Positions 48,999 through 57,670 of a stretch of 64,000 bases of DNA are shown piece after piece. Numbering within the stretch: the first letter of the stretch is position 1; each line of letters begins with the position of its first letter. The DNA comes from an uncultured Olsenella sp. GTDB lineage: Bacteria; Actinomycetota; Coriobacteriia; Coriobacteriales; Atopobiaceae. Position numbers and translations under genes: made by a program. The stretch is from positions 18,017 through 82,016 of the forward strand of contig CASEHX010000012.1 in assembly GCA_949287905.1 (NCBI GenBank), in the 5' to 3' direction. The notes beneath the pieces were generated by a model. The model was not told where the DNA came from. It made no database searches and saw nothing but the letters and a program-made list of their open reading frames with translations.

Positions 48999-50333
48999 CT
49001 AGACGTAGGACGAGCCGCGCGACTGCTCGAGCTCGAGGATGGTAGCGGCGTTCTGTTGCTCGGTGCTGTTGAGCAGGCTCATGCCGTCGAACTCCTCGGG
49101 CGAGTAGAGCGGCGTGTACCAGGCCTGACTGTTGAAGTAGCTCTGGAGGTCGTCCTTCTGGAACGTGCGGCCGTGACGGGCGTAGATCTCGTTGCGAGCC
49201 ACGTAGAGCTCCCAGTTGGAGAGACCCTGGAGCTCGCTCTTGCTGTAGAGGCGCGTGGCGCTGTCCGGGAGGACGTACGCATTGGAGGAGGAGCTGGTCG
49301 TGGAGCCGCCGCCGGACGTGGGCTTCTCGTCCTCCTCGACCCTGACGGTGAAGACCGCCTCGAAGCCCTCGTACGTCACGGTGACGCCGATGTCACCGGC
49401 GGCGTCGAAGGTGCTCGGGTCGAAGGAGAAGTCACCGGCGTTGGACGAGGAGTACGCCGCCTCGCCCCTGTCGCCGTTGTCGTACACGAGGGTCAGGACG
49501 AGGCCGGAGGGGTCGAGCTTCTCCCCCACCTTGTACTCGGTCCTGCGCGGGCTCTCGCCGATCGCGATAAGCTCGAGCTCCGGCTCCTCGTCTTCTTCCA
49601 CGACGGGGTCGTCCACGCCCTCGTCATCCACGGTGACGGAGAACTCCGTCTCCTTTCCCTCGTAGGACACGGTCACGTCAACCTCGCCCTTCTCGTCAAA
49701 CTCGGTCGGGTCGAAGGAGAAGTCGTCGGCGTTGGCCCTGGAGTACTCCACCGCCTGCGAGGTCTTGTCGTCAAAGGTGAGCGTGAGGACAAGGCCGTTG
49801 GGGTCGAGCTCCTCCCCGACCTCGTACGCAATCTTCTCGGGGGCAGACTCGACGGAGATCTCGGACAGCTTGGGCCCGAGGAGGTTCAGGCCGAAGGGGT
49901 CGACGAGCACGATCACGACGGCAGCAACCGCGAGCACGGCAACGACGCCCGCGACGATTGCGGCGACGATGCGTCCGCGCCCGCCCTTCTGCTGGGAGGT
50001 CCCCACATAGGCGCTCTCCTCGTAGGGCTGGGCGTACGGGGCGCTCTCCAGCCCGGAGAAACCGGCGGTGTCCCCGACTGGACCCGAGCCCGCGCCTCGC
50101 CGGACTGCTCCCGGATAGCCCCCGGCAGCCGGGGAGCCGCCCTCCATCACCCTCGTCTGGGCGGCGCCGCCCTCCATCACCCTCGTCTGGGCGGCACCGT
50201 CCTGCCACGCCCGGCTCTTCTCCGGACCCATCTCACCCGAGGGCTTCGAAGACGGTTCGTCGATCAGGTTTCCGCAGTTCGTGCAGAACTTTGCCCCGTC
50301 GGGAACCGGCATGCCGCAGTTCGTGCAAAACAT
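48999..50333 (-). CDS. Zinc-ribbon membrane protein with two Ig-like domains and a YARHG domain
   Basis: A 444-residue protein. Residues 1-22 are a zinc ribbon (CTNCGMPVPDGAKFCTNCG), then a low-complexity linker with a duplicated TRVMEGG motif, one TM helix (about 128-150: AAIVAGVVAVLAVAAVVIVL), then two tandem bacterial Ig-like repeats (each with YEVGEELDPNGL or YKVGEKLDPSGL), a Ser/Gly linker and a C-terminal YARHG domain (LYVARNEIYARHG). The ribbon should be cytosolic and the rest outside the membrane, where YARHG modules are linked to envelope binding. It follows the amidase gene by 10 bp in the same operon, with a similar N-terminal ribbon. Confidence 0.82.
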   Translation of the reverse strand: MFCTNCGMPVPDGAKFCTNCGNLIDEPSSKPSGEMGPEKSRAWQDGAAQTRVMEGGAAQTRVMEGGSPAAGGYPGAVRRGAGSGPVGDTAGFSGLESAPYAQPYEESAYVGTSQQKGGRGRIVAAIVAGVVAVLAVAAVVIVLVDPFGLNLLGPKLSEISVESAPEKIAYEVGEELDPNGLVLTLTFDDKTSQAVEYSRANADDFSFDPTEFDEKGEVDVTVSYEGKETEFSVTVDDEGVDDPVVEEDEEPELELIAIGESPRRTEYKVGEKLDPSGLVLTLVYDNGDRGEAAYSSSNAGDFSFDPSTFDAAGDIGVTVTYEGFEAVFTVRVEEDEKPTSGGGSTTSSSSNAYVLPDSATRLYSKSELQGLSNWELYVARNEIYARHGRTFQKDDLQSYFNSQAWYTPLYSPEEFDGMSLLNSTEQQNAATILELEQSRGSSYV

Positions 50334-50343
50334 GGTGATCCTC

Positions 50344-51606
50344 TCAGTCGTGCGTGCGATGATCCTGATAGTTGGCCAGGTATCCGGCGAACTCGGGTGA
50401 GGTGTCGGAGTTACCGGAGCGCCACGCCTTGTGATCGGTTATCTCGCTCTCAAACCCATAATACGCGTCTATGTAGGCGACGAGCCGATCGAGCGCCTCC
50501 AGCTGCTCGGGCGGGTAGTCGCCGGAGCCGCCCACGTGCACGAGCTCGATGCCCACCGACCAGGCGTTCATGCCGTAGTCGGCAAAGCTCGAGCCGATGG
50601 GGGTGGCGCCCGCCATGTCGTCGCGCCCGTCCTCGGCGATGCCGAAGGCCTCGTTGTGACCCGTGTCGCCGTAACCAGCGTGGTGCGCGATGCGATCGAG
50701 CGGCACGCACTGGACGATGTGGCCGTCCTTGCCCACCACAAAGTGTGCCGCCACGAGGTTTCCGCTGGTGGCCCACCACGACACCACGCTCTCGGGGTTG
50801 CCCTCGCCCTCGGTGTCGTGCAGGACGATGTAGCGTTGATGCTCGGCGCCCTTGGGGCCGTGATCGAACTCCGCGCGATAGTCCTCGACGATGTCAAGCT
50901 GTGCGCGAAGCTCATCCGCGGTGGGACCCCGCGGCTCTTCGGGCTTCTCGCCGCGACTGGAGGTGCTCGCGTCGGTGCCCGTAGGGTCAAGGGGGGCATC
51001 GGACGTGCCCCCGCCCTGATGATCCTCATTCCTCTCGATGGTGGGATCCGGGGGAGCCGGGTCGGTCTCGGGGTCAGAGTCGGTCTCGGGGTCCGGCTCG
51101 GAGGGCCCGTCAGCCGATGCCGGGACCTTCTCTGCAGGAGAACGCAGGCCGAAGCCGTTGGTGAGGACACCGGCAAGCGTCACTATGGAGGCGAGTGCGA
51201 GGACGACGAGAGCGACCGTTGCGACCATCAGGCCGCGGCCCGACTTCTGAGGGATCGGTCGCGAGGTCACCGGCTGGTGATCGGGTTGCTGCGGGGCGGC
51301 TTGGTGCTGGTCGGGCTGCTGCGACGTGGGCTGTTGCTGGTCGGGCTGCCGCGGGGCGGCTTGGTGCTGGTCGGGCTGCCGCGGAGTGGGCTGTTGCTGG
51401 TCGGGCTGCTGCGGGGCGGGCTGTTGCTGACCGGAGATGGCCGGAAGACGGCAGTCGCGGACGTCCTGACGAGGCATGCCGACCGACTCTTGGCAGGAGG
51501 CTTGCTGAGGCCGAGCCTGGGAGGGCTCCCCCTCAAGGGGCCTGCCGCAGTTGGAGCAGAACCTCGCTCCGTCGCGCTGCTCCGAGCCGCAGAATCTGCA
51601 AAACAT
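50344..51606 (-). CDS. Zinc-ribbon membrane-anchored N-acetylmuramoyl-L-alanine amidase
   Basis: A 420-residue protein: a zinc ribbon at the N-terminus (CRFCGSEQRDGARFCSNCG), a Gln/Pro-rich repetitive linker with QQPDQHQ-type units, one TM helix (about 130-150), an acidic Pro/Asp linker, then an amidase_2 domain (about 255-415) with LHDTEGEG, AHFVVGKDG, IAHHAGYG and the late TDHKAW. These supply the zinc ligands and catalytic residues for cleaving the stem peptide from peptidoglycan. The catalytic domain faces the wall. The Gln/Pro tandem repeat at 51.27-51.43 kb could vary in copy number. First of a two-gene unit. Confidence 0.85.
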   Translation of the reverse strand: MFCRFCGSEQRDGARFCSNCGRPLEGEPSQARPQQASCQESVGMPRQDVRDCRLPAISGQQQPAPQQPDQQQPTPRQPDQHQAAPRQPDQQQPTSQQPDQHQAAPQQPDHQPVTSRPIPQKSGRGLMVATVALVVLALASIVTLAGVLTNGFGLRSPAEKVPASADGPSEPDPETDSDPETDPAPPDPTIERNEDHQGGGTSDAPLDPTGTDASTSSRGEKPEEPRGPTADELRAQLDIVEDYRAEFDHGPKGAEHQRYIVLHDTEGEGNPESVVSWWATSGNLVAAHFVVGKDGHIVQCVPLDRIAHHAGYGDTGHNEAFGIAEDGRDDMAGATPIGSSFADYGMNAWSVGIELVHVGGSGDYPPEQLEALDRLVAYIDAYYGFESEITDHKAWRSGNSDTSPEFAGYLANYQDHRTHD

Positions 51607-51740
51607 GGCCGCTCCCCTCGCCTGATAGCACGAGGATAGCCGTTGCCGTCAGACCCAGAGAGCCAAAATCGGCGCGTGAGCCCCAAGTCTTTTGGAATCG
51701 AGCCTCATCCCGGCGTCCTTCTCGCCGCACTTTCTGAATT

Positions 51741-52116
51741 GACGCTCGTCTCAGCCTTGCGCCGGATCTCACTTTGCGAGAAGGGCCTCGTCTCAGTGTG
51801 CGGGGCGCCGCGCTTTGCGAGAAGGGCCTCGTCTCAGCCCTGCGGGCTTCTCGCTTGACGAAGGCGGGCTCGTCTCAGCCCTGCGGGCTTCTCGCTTGAC
51901 GGTTGCGGGCTCGTCTCAGCCCTGCGGGCTTCTCGCTTGACGGTGGCGGGCTCGTCTCAGCTTCGAACGTGCTTCGGGCTGAGACGAGCCCTATTTCGCA
52001 AGGCATTCTGCGCGCAAAGCTGAGACGAGCCTTGTTTGGTGAAGGCTATGCAGCACAAGGCTGAGACGAGCCGCGTTTCGCAAAGCGATTCCAGAACGAA
52101 ACTGAGACGAGCCTGC
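51741..52116. repeat. Convergent 41-bp-period array, family B (copy 4)
   Basis: Forward CTCGTCTCAG units occur at 51745, 51787, 51828, 51869, 51910 and 51951, then reverse CTGAGACGAG at 51979, 52020, 52061 and 52102. Nearly every step is exactly 41 bp. It is the largest family B array and fills the gap between the amidase gene and pheT. Confidence 0.92.
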
Positions 52117-52122
52117 TCACGC

Positions 52123-52159
52123 AAAAGGCCGCCGCCCGCGAACAGTGCGGACGGCGGCC
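52123..52159 (-). terminator. Terminator of pheT
   Basis: GGCCGCCG-CCCGC and GCGG-ACGGCGGCC pair with a six-base loop, followed on the minus strand by TTTTGCG. Confidence 0.85.
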
Positions 52160-52184
52160 GAGCAAACTGAACTCGGGCCAGAGG

Positions 52185-54653
52185 CTAGCTGCGGACCTCG
52201 CCGCCGGTGGACTTGCAGACCTTGGTCACGAGCTTGGAGTGAGCCTTCTCCACCTCGTCAGAGGTGAGGGTACGGTCGGCCGCGCGATAGGTGAGCGAGA
52301 AGGCCATGGACTTCTTGCCCTTGCCCACGCGCTCGTCGTCGCGATAGACGTCGAAGAGACGGACGTCGGAGAGGAGCTTGCCGCCAGCCGAGGAGATGCG
52401 CTGCATGAGGGTCTCGCAGGTCACGGACTCGTCCACGACGATGGCCAGGTCAACGTCAACGCCAGGCAGCGTGGGCACGTCCTCGTAGGGCAGCTGATCG
52501 GCAGCCAGGCGCAGCAGCGCCGCCTGGGAGAGCTCGAAGGCCACCACGGGGGCGTCCACGCCCATGGCCTTGAGACCGCGCGGGTGGACGTTGCCCACCC
52601 AGCCGATGACCTGGCCGCCGCCGGCCGTGACCTCGGCGGCGCGGCCGGGCTGGAGCCACGGGTACTGCTCGGGGTCGGCCACCTTGAAGCGGACCTTGGT
52701 CACGCGCAGGGCGTCCAGCAGCTCCTCGACCACACCCTTGGCGTCGAAGAAGTCGTACTCGTCAAAGTGCTGGTTCCAGGCGTCGTCGGCGCGCTTGCCG
52801 CACAGGACGCCGCAGACGTAGCTCGGCTCGTCGGGGAGGCTCTTGGTCTCGTGGCCAAAGAAGACGCGGCCGATCTCGTAGAGCGCGACGTTGGCCACGC
52901 CGTGGTCGAGGTTGTACGCCACGGAGCGAAGGAGGCCCGGCAGCATGGAGCGGCGCATCTCGGACTGCTCGGCCACGAGCGGACGGATGATCTTCACGGG
53001 CACGCCACGGCCCACGTCGGGAATGCCCAGGCGGGCAAGGTCGTCAGGAGCGGCGAAGTTGTACGTGGAGGTCTCGGAGAGGCCGCAGGCGCGCAGCACG
53101 GCACCGATCTTGCGGACGCGACGCTGCTCCACGGTGAGGCCGCCGGCGTGGTTCTTCGCGGCGGGCAGGGTGGCCTCGATGTCGCCCTCGCCCCAGAGGC
53201 GCACAACCTCCTCGATGAGGTCGACCTCGCGAGTGAGGTCGGGACGGTTGGTGGGGGCGGTCACGGCCAGGGCATCCTCGCCGGACTTCTCCACCGCGCA
53301 GCCCAGGCGACGCAGGCGGCCGGCCATGAACTCCTCGGGGATGTCCGCGCCGCCGATGAGGCGCGCGCGGCTCGGGCGCAGCGTGATCTGGGCGGGCGCG
53401 TCGTCGGCCTCGCCGGGGTAGACGTCCACGATGCCCGGGCAGACCTCGGCGCCGCAGCACTCCTCAAAGAGCGCCGCCGCGATCTCGGCCACGTTGGCGC
53501 AGTTGGAGCCGTCGACCTTGCGCTCGTAGCGGATGGAGGCCTCGCTCATGAGGTCGAGGTTTCGCGAGGTGCGCGACGTGTGGCCGGACGAGAAGTTCGC
53601 GCTCTCGAGAAGGACGTCGACGGTCTCCTCCGTGATCTCGGATTCGAGGCCACCCATGACGCCGGCGAGGGCGATCGGGGTGTGACCGTCATCGGTGATG
53701 AGGCACATGTCGTGCGTGAGCTCGCGCTCCTGGCCGTCGAGCGTCACGAGCTTCTCGCCGTCGCGCGCAGCGCGGACAACGATGTGGCGGCGGCCGTCGC
53801 GCTCGGTGAGCTTGCCCAGGTCAAAGGCGTGGAGCGGCTGGCCGGTGAGGTACATCACGTAGTTGGTCACGTCCACGACGTTGTTGATCGAGCGCCCGCC
53901 GGCGGCGGCAACGCGCTGGGCGAGCCACTCGGGCGAGGGGCCGATCTTCACGTTGCGCACCACGCGCGCGGTGTAGCGCGGGCAGAGCTCGGGGTCATCG
54001 ATCGTCACGTCGACGAGGTCGGCTGCGTTCGGGCCCTGCTCGGCCTTCACGGCGGGCAGCTCGATGTGGGTGTCCTCGTCGAGGATGGCCGCGACCTCCA
54101 CCGCCATGCCGGTCATGGAGAGGCAGTCGGGGCGGTTGGGCGTGATCTCGCAGTCGATCACGGTGTCGGACATGCCGAGGTAGTCGGTGAAGTCCATGCC
54201 CACCGGTGCGTCCTCGGGCAGGATCATGATGCCCTCGTGGTCAGCGCCCAGACCAAGCTCGCGGGCCGAGCAGTTCATGCCGCAGGACTCGACGCCGCGC
54301 AGCTTGCTCTTCTTGATCTTGAAGTCACCGGGCAGCACCGCGCCGATCATGGCGGTCACGATGTGGTCGCCCTCGTTGAAGTTCTGGGCGCCGCAGACGA
54401 TCTGCAGGGGCACGGGGTTGCCGTCGGCATCCACGTTCTTGTCGCCCACCGAGACCTGGCAGAGCCACATGTGGTCGGAGTCGGGGTGGGGCTTCTTGCT
54501 CACGACCTGGGCCGTGACCACGTGCTCGAGGTTGGCGCCGACCTTTTCTGTGGCCTCGACCTCGGTGCCGGTACGGGTGAACTCGGCCACGAGCTCGGCG
54601 GGGTCCGCCGGCACGTCGACCATGCTCTTGAGCCACTCATATGAGACGCGCAT
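52185..54653 (-). CDS. pheT: Phenylalanyl-tRNA synthetase beta subunit
   Basis: An 822-residue protein, with EMAPII-like tRNA-binding domain (about 40-150), B3/B4 editing domain, B5 domain and C-terminal anticodon-recognition FDX-ACB domain (LFDVYRDDERVGKGKKSMAFSL). It forms the alpha2-beta2 synthetase with PheS. The ATG at 54653 has GAAGGAGAAGAAC upstream; the longer open frame is rejected. It is downstream of pheS by about 150 bp, which hold a large hairpin with a U-run. Confidence 0.96.
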   Translation of the reverse strand: MRVSYEWLKSMVDVPADPAELVAEFTRTGTEVEATEKVGANLEHVVTAQVVSKKPHPDSDHMWLCQVSVGDKNVDADGNPVPLQIVCGAQNFNEGDHIVTAMIGAVLPGDFKIKKSKLRGVESCGMNCSARELGLGADHEGIMILPEDAPVGMDFTDYLGMSDTVIDCEITPNRPDCLSMTGMAVEVAAILDEDTHIELPAVKAEQGPNAADLVDVTIDDPELCPRYTARVVRNVKIGPSPEWLAQRVAAAGGRSINNVVDVTNYVMYLTGQPLHAFDLGKLTERDGRRHIVVRAARDGEKLVTLDGQERELTHDMCLITDDGHTPIALAGVMGGLESEITEETVDVLLESANFSSGHTSRTSRNLDLMSEASIRYERKVDGSNCANVAEIAAALFEECCGAEVCPGIVDVYPGEADDAPAQITLRPSRARLIGGADIPEEFMAGRLRRLGCAVEKSGEDALAVTAPTNRPDLTREVDLIEEVVRLWGEGDIEATLPAAKNHAGGLTVEQRRVRKIGAVLRACGLSETSTYNFAAPDDLARLGIPDVGRGVPVKIIRPLVAEQSEMRRSMLPGLLRSVAYNLDHGVANVALYEIGRVFFGHETKSLPDEPSYVCGVLCGKRADDAWNQHFDEYDFFDAKGVVEELLDALRVTKVRFKVADPEQYPWLQPGRAAEVTAGGGQVIGWVGNVHPRGLKAMGVDAPVVAFELSQAALLRLAADQLPYEDVPTLPGVDVDLAIVVDESVTCETLMQRISSAGGKLLSDVRLFDVYRDDERVGKGKKSMAFSLTYRAADRTLTSDEVEKAHSKLVTKVCKSTGGEVRS

Positions 54654-54678
54654 GTTCTTCTCCTTCTCGCGCGATTTA

Positions 54679-54817
54679 GTAAAAAACAATTTCTCGTAGT
54701 TCTAGGGGTTTCTCTGGTGCCCCAGATGGTGGTGAAAGAGGAGCGACGCGTACTTAGGTACGCGAGCGACGAATGAGCCGCCAGATGGGGTGCCAGAGGA
54801 AGTCCTAGAACTGCGAG
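54679..54817 (-). terminator. Long inverted repeat with U-run between pheS and pheT
   Basis: Two arms of about 40 nt, 54693-54732 and 54778-54817, match imperfectly as inverted repeats (shared blocks CTCG-AGTTCTAGG, CTCTGG, CCCCA). The right arm overlaps the pheS stop codon. A smaller palindrome, CGCGTA-CTTAGG-TACGCG, sits in the loop. The minus strand then reads TTGTTTTTT. This is a plausible internal terminator or attenuator inside the operon. Confidence 0.65.
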
Positions 54818-55884
54818 AGGAAGCGCATGTCGCCCGTCATGAGCATGCGCAGGTCGGGCAGGTCGTAGCGAAGGGCCGCCACGCGCTCGACGCCGATGCC
54901 AAAGGCAAAGCCGGTGTACTTCTCGGGGTCGATGCCGCAGAACTGAAAGACGTTGGGGTCCACCATGCCGGCGCCCAGGATCTCAAGCCAGCCGGTGTTC
55001 TTGCAGAAGCGGCAACCCTTGCCGCCGCAGACGCCGCAGGAGACGTCGACCTCGCAGCTGGGCTCGGTGAACGGGAAGAAGTGCGGGCGGTAGCGCGTGG
55101 CGCGGTCCTTGCCAAAGATCTCGCGCGTGAAGTAGTCGAGCGTGCCCTTGAGGTCGCCAAAGGTGATGCCCTCGTCAACGACGAGGCCCTCGACCTGCGT
55201 GAACTGCGGCAGGTGGTTGGCGTCTGCCGTATCCGGGCGGAAGACCGTGCCCGGGCAGATCATGTAGATCGGCGGCTTCTTGTTCTCCATGACGTGCACC
55301 TGGACGCCGGAGGTCTGGGTGCGCAGCAGGATGTCGGACTCGCCCTGGACGTTGGTCTCCTCGGCGTGGAGCATCGTGCCCGGAGCGTTGTCCACCACGT
55401 AGAAGGTGTCCTTGGCGGAGCGGCTGGGGTGGTCCTCGGGCGCGTTGAGCGCGGTGAAGTTGTACCAGGTGCTCTCCACGTAGGGGCCGTCCTCGACGGT
55501 GTAGCCCAGGCCGCAGAAGATGTCCTCGATCTCCTCGCGGATCTGGTTGATGAGGTGCTGGGTGCCGGAGCTCAGGCGACGTCCCGGCAGCGTGACGTCA
55601 ACGGCGTCGGCGGCCATCTTCTGCTCCAGGAGTGCCGAGGAGAGATCCTCCTTGCGCGCCTTGAGCGCGGCGTCCACGGTGGCGCGGACGGTGTTGGCGA
55701 GCTGGCCCATGGCCGGGCGCTCCTCGGGCGGCACCTGGCCCATCGAGCGCATGATGGCCGTGAGCTGGCCCTTCTTGCCCAGGTAGCTCACGCGCAGGGC
55801 CTCGAGGGCCTCCATGGTCTCGGCGGCGGCCAGGCCCTCCTGGAACTGGGCCTCGATCGCCTTGAGGTCGTCGGACATCGACAT
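54805..55884 (-). CDS. pheS: Phenylalanyl-tRNA synthetase alpha subunit
   Basis: A 359-residue class II synthetase subunit with an N-terminal coiled-coil (about 1-85), then catalytic motifs: QHLINQIREEIEDIF, GTVFRPDTADANHLPQF for motif 2 and the motif 3 region GIGVERVAALRYDLPDLR. A CGVCGGKGCRFC zinc-knuckle-like insertion precedes it, as in several Gram-positive PheS. It charges tRNA-Phe together with PheT. Expression should be under T-box control. Confidence 0.96.
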   Translation of the reverse strand: MSMSDDLKAIEAQFQEGLAAAETMEALEALRVSYLGKKGQLTAIMRSMGQVPPEERPAMGQLANTVRATVDAALKARKEDLSSALLEQKMAADAVDVTLPGRRLSSGTQHLINQIREEIEDIFCGLGYTVEDGPYVESTWYNFTALNAPEDHPSRSAKDTFYVVDNAPGTMLHAEETNVQGESDILLRTQTSGVQVHVMENKKPPIYMICPGTVFRPDTADANHLPQFTQVEGLVVDEGITFGDLKGTLDYFTREIFGKDRATRYRPHFFPFTEPSCEVDVSCGVCGGKGCRFCKNTGWLEILGAGMVDPNVFQFCGIDPEKYTGFAFGIGVERVAALRYDLPDLRMLMTGDMRFLSQF

Positions 55885-55899
55885 CGTGCAATCCCTTCT

Positions 55900-56196
55900 C
55901 TACTAAAAAACCGCCCGTGAACAGCCATCTTGCTGCCCAAGGACGGAATGATCCGCGGTACCACCTCGGTTGGCGCGTCGGGATTTCTCCCCCGAGCGCC
56001 CGCTCTTCTGCCCCGTTCCGTGGGACTGACGGCTTCCCTACTGAGCTGGCGAGAAGAACCTCGCGCCGTTCAGGTCGCGGCTGGTGGAGTGAACTCCGGG
56101 CCTCTGCCTTGGAGGGGGCTCTCAGCCGGTGACCCCCATCTCTTGTCCGCTGGCAACGCGACGCCCAGACCTCTCCGTCATCGCCTGCCGGACATG
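55900..56196 (-). promoter_or_regulatory. T-box leader controlling pheST
   Basis: The leader upstream of pheS has the antiterminator core GAGGTGGTACCGCGG (minus strand, 55953-55968) and, next to the gene, a terminator with CCGTCC...GGGCGG and TTTTTT (55906-55946). A probable Phe specifier codon TTC lies in GGAG-TTC-ACTCC (56091-56093). Uncharged tRNA-Phe would stabilise the antiterminator. The specifier placement is by eye; the antiterminator core is unmistakable. It also carries a GGCGAGAAGAACC copy. Confidence 0.88.
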
Positions 56197-56209
56197 GTAG
56201 CACATCAGG

Positions 56210-57520
56210 TTATTCGATGCGCAGGTCCTCGGCCGTTGTGACGTCGAGCCACGCTATGTAGGTGTTGGGATAGTGGCTCGTCAGCACCTGGCCAACATCG
56301 AAGCCGAAGCACGCCTGCGCAATTGCCATCGCGCCGCCCACGGAGAACAGGTCGTCCACTCCCCCAACGCGGTCCGTGAGAAAGCCGACGAACTCCTCCG
56401 AGAGCGCGAGGGCATCGATCTTGACGGGACACGCAACGCCCATGGAGGCCTCGTACGAGGCGCTCATGGCCTGCGTGAGCCCGGCGTCCCCGGTCATCGT
56501 GGGCAGCCAGACGTCCCGGCCGTGACGCGCGTAGCCCCACTGCGTCGGCAGGAGCATCGTCACCGCGTCGGAAGGGTTGAGGACGTTGAAGATGTTGTCG
56601 TAGCGCTCGCTGCGAGCCGCCGGGTCGGTGGTGCAGTTGGGGGCAGCAAAGGTGTAGGCGCGCACGGACTCGGCGGAGCTTATCGCGCCCATGTCCCCGG
56701 AGACGCCGTCGGCGTAGCTCGCGAGGAGGTTGGAGACGGCGCCGCCCCTGCTGTGCCCACAGAAGAGGTAGGTCCGCTCGATCCCGGACTCGATCTTCTC
56801 GGCACGGGCGTTGAGGTCCGCCACGATCTCCTCGGCGGCGAGCGTGAAGCCCAGGTGGTCCTCCACGCTGTCCGACTCCCCGATGTTGGCGTTGGAGAGC
56901 CACTCGGAGCCGTACGATCCGCGCACGGCGACCACCGTGAGGAGCTTCTCCTCCCCCGTCTGGGACGAGCGCACGTGCTTGGTCGCAACCGAGTACGCAA
57001 CGACGTCGGTCCCGTCCACGAGGCCTATGATCTCGTCCATCACCTCGCTGCGATAGCGGTAGGACGCAGTGGAGACCTCCTCGAAGCCCAGGTCGGCAAA
57101 GGCGCGCTCGGCATAGGCCGGGGCCGTCGACCCCTGCTGGTAGTAGCCGCTCTCGGCGTTTGCCACCGCGGCAAGGACCGCGCAGGTGTGCGCAAGCTCC
57201 TGGTTGTAGGCCGTTGGGTCCTGGAAGAACCAGTCGTCGTCCCAGGCAACCTCGGAGGATACCTGATGGCCGGCGGCGGAGTAGAGGGCACCGTACTCGA
57301 TGGTTGCGGAGAAGGCGCCGTGACGGTGCTCCGTCTCCACGTTTGGGGCGATGACGGCGTTGGTTCCCATGGCGCGCTCGAGGCGACGGGTGTGCAGCAC
57401 TGCCGCGCCCGCGAGCGTGGCGCTGTCGGCAACGGCAACAAGCACGAGCGCAACGAGAAGCGCACCCCTGCGGCGGCGCTTCCGCTCCGTCTTTGTCCAT
57501 TTGGTGCCGCGTCCGAACAC
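56210..57520 (-). CDS. Class 3 lipase-like protein, membrane-anchored or exported
   Basis: A 436-residue alpha/beta hydrolase with a basic start (RKRRRRG) followed by a hydrophobic helix (about 19-42), a signal anchor or signal peptide. The nucleophile elbow is LFCGHSRGGAVSNL (about residue 250), the acid probably in NPSDAVTML, and a late HYPNTYIAWL can supply the His. This layout resembles lipase class 3/DUF2974 (Mbeg1-like) proteins, which act on lipids. Substrate is unknown. It lies upstream of the T-box on the same strand but appears to be a separate unit. Confidence 0.78.
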   Translation of the reverse strand: MFGRGTKWTKTERKRRRRGALLVALVLVAVADSATLAGAAVLHTRRLERAMGTNAVIAPNVETEHRHGAFSATIEYGALYSAAGHQVSSEVAWDDDWFFQDPTAYNQELAHTCAVLAAVANAESGYYQQGSTAPAYAERAFADLGFEEVSTASYRYRSEVMDEIIGLVDGTDVVAYSVATKHVRSSQTGEEKLLTVVAVRGSYGSEWLSNANIGESDSVEDHLGFTLAAEEIVADLNARAEKIESGIERTYLFCGHSRGGAVSNLLASYADGVSGDMGAISSAESVRAYTFAAPNCTTDPAARSERYDNIFNVLNPSDAVTMLLPTQWGYARHGRDVWLPTMTGDAGLTQAMSASYEASMGVACPVKIDALALSEEFVGFLTDRVGGVDDLFSVGGAMAIAQACFGFDVGQVLTSHYPNTYIAWLDVTTAEDLRIE

Positions 57521-57670
57521 TGTTCCCCTTTCAAGTTTTGCTAATGATAACGAAGGAACGGGCCAGCTGGGGGCGCACGCAAGAACGTGAAGAAACTGTT
57601 AGACAAGCGGCGAGAAGGACGCTCTTCTCGCCTTGGTACGGATGGGGTGGGGACGGTGCGGAGCCGGGAG

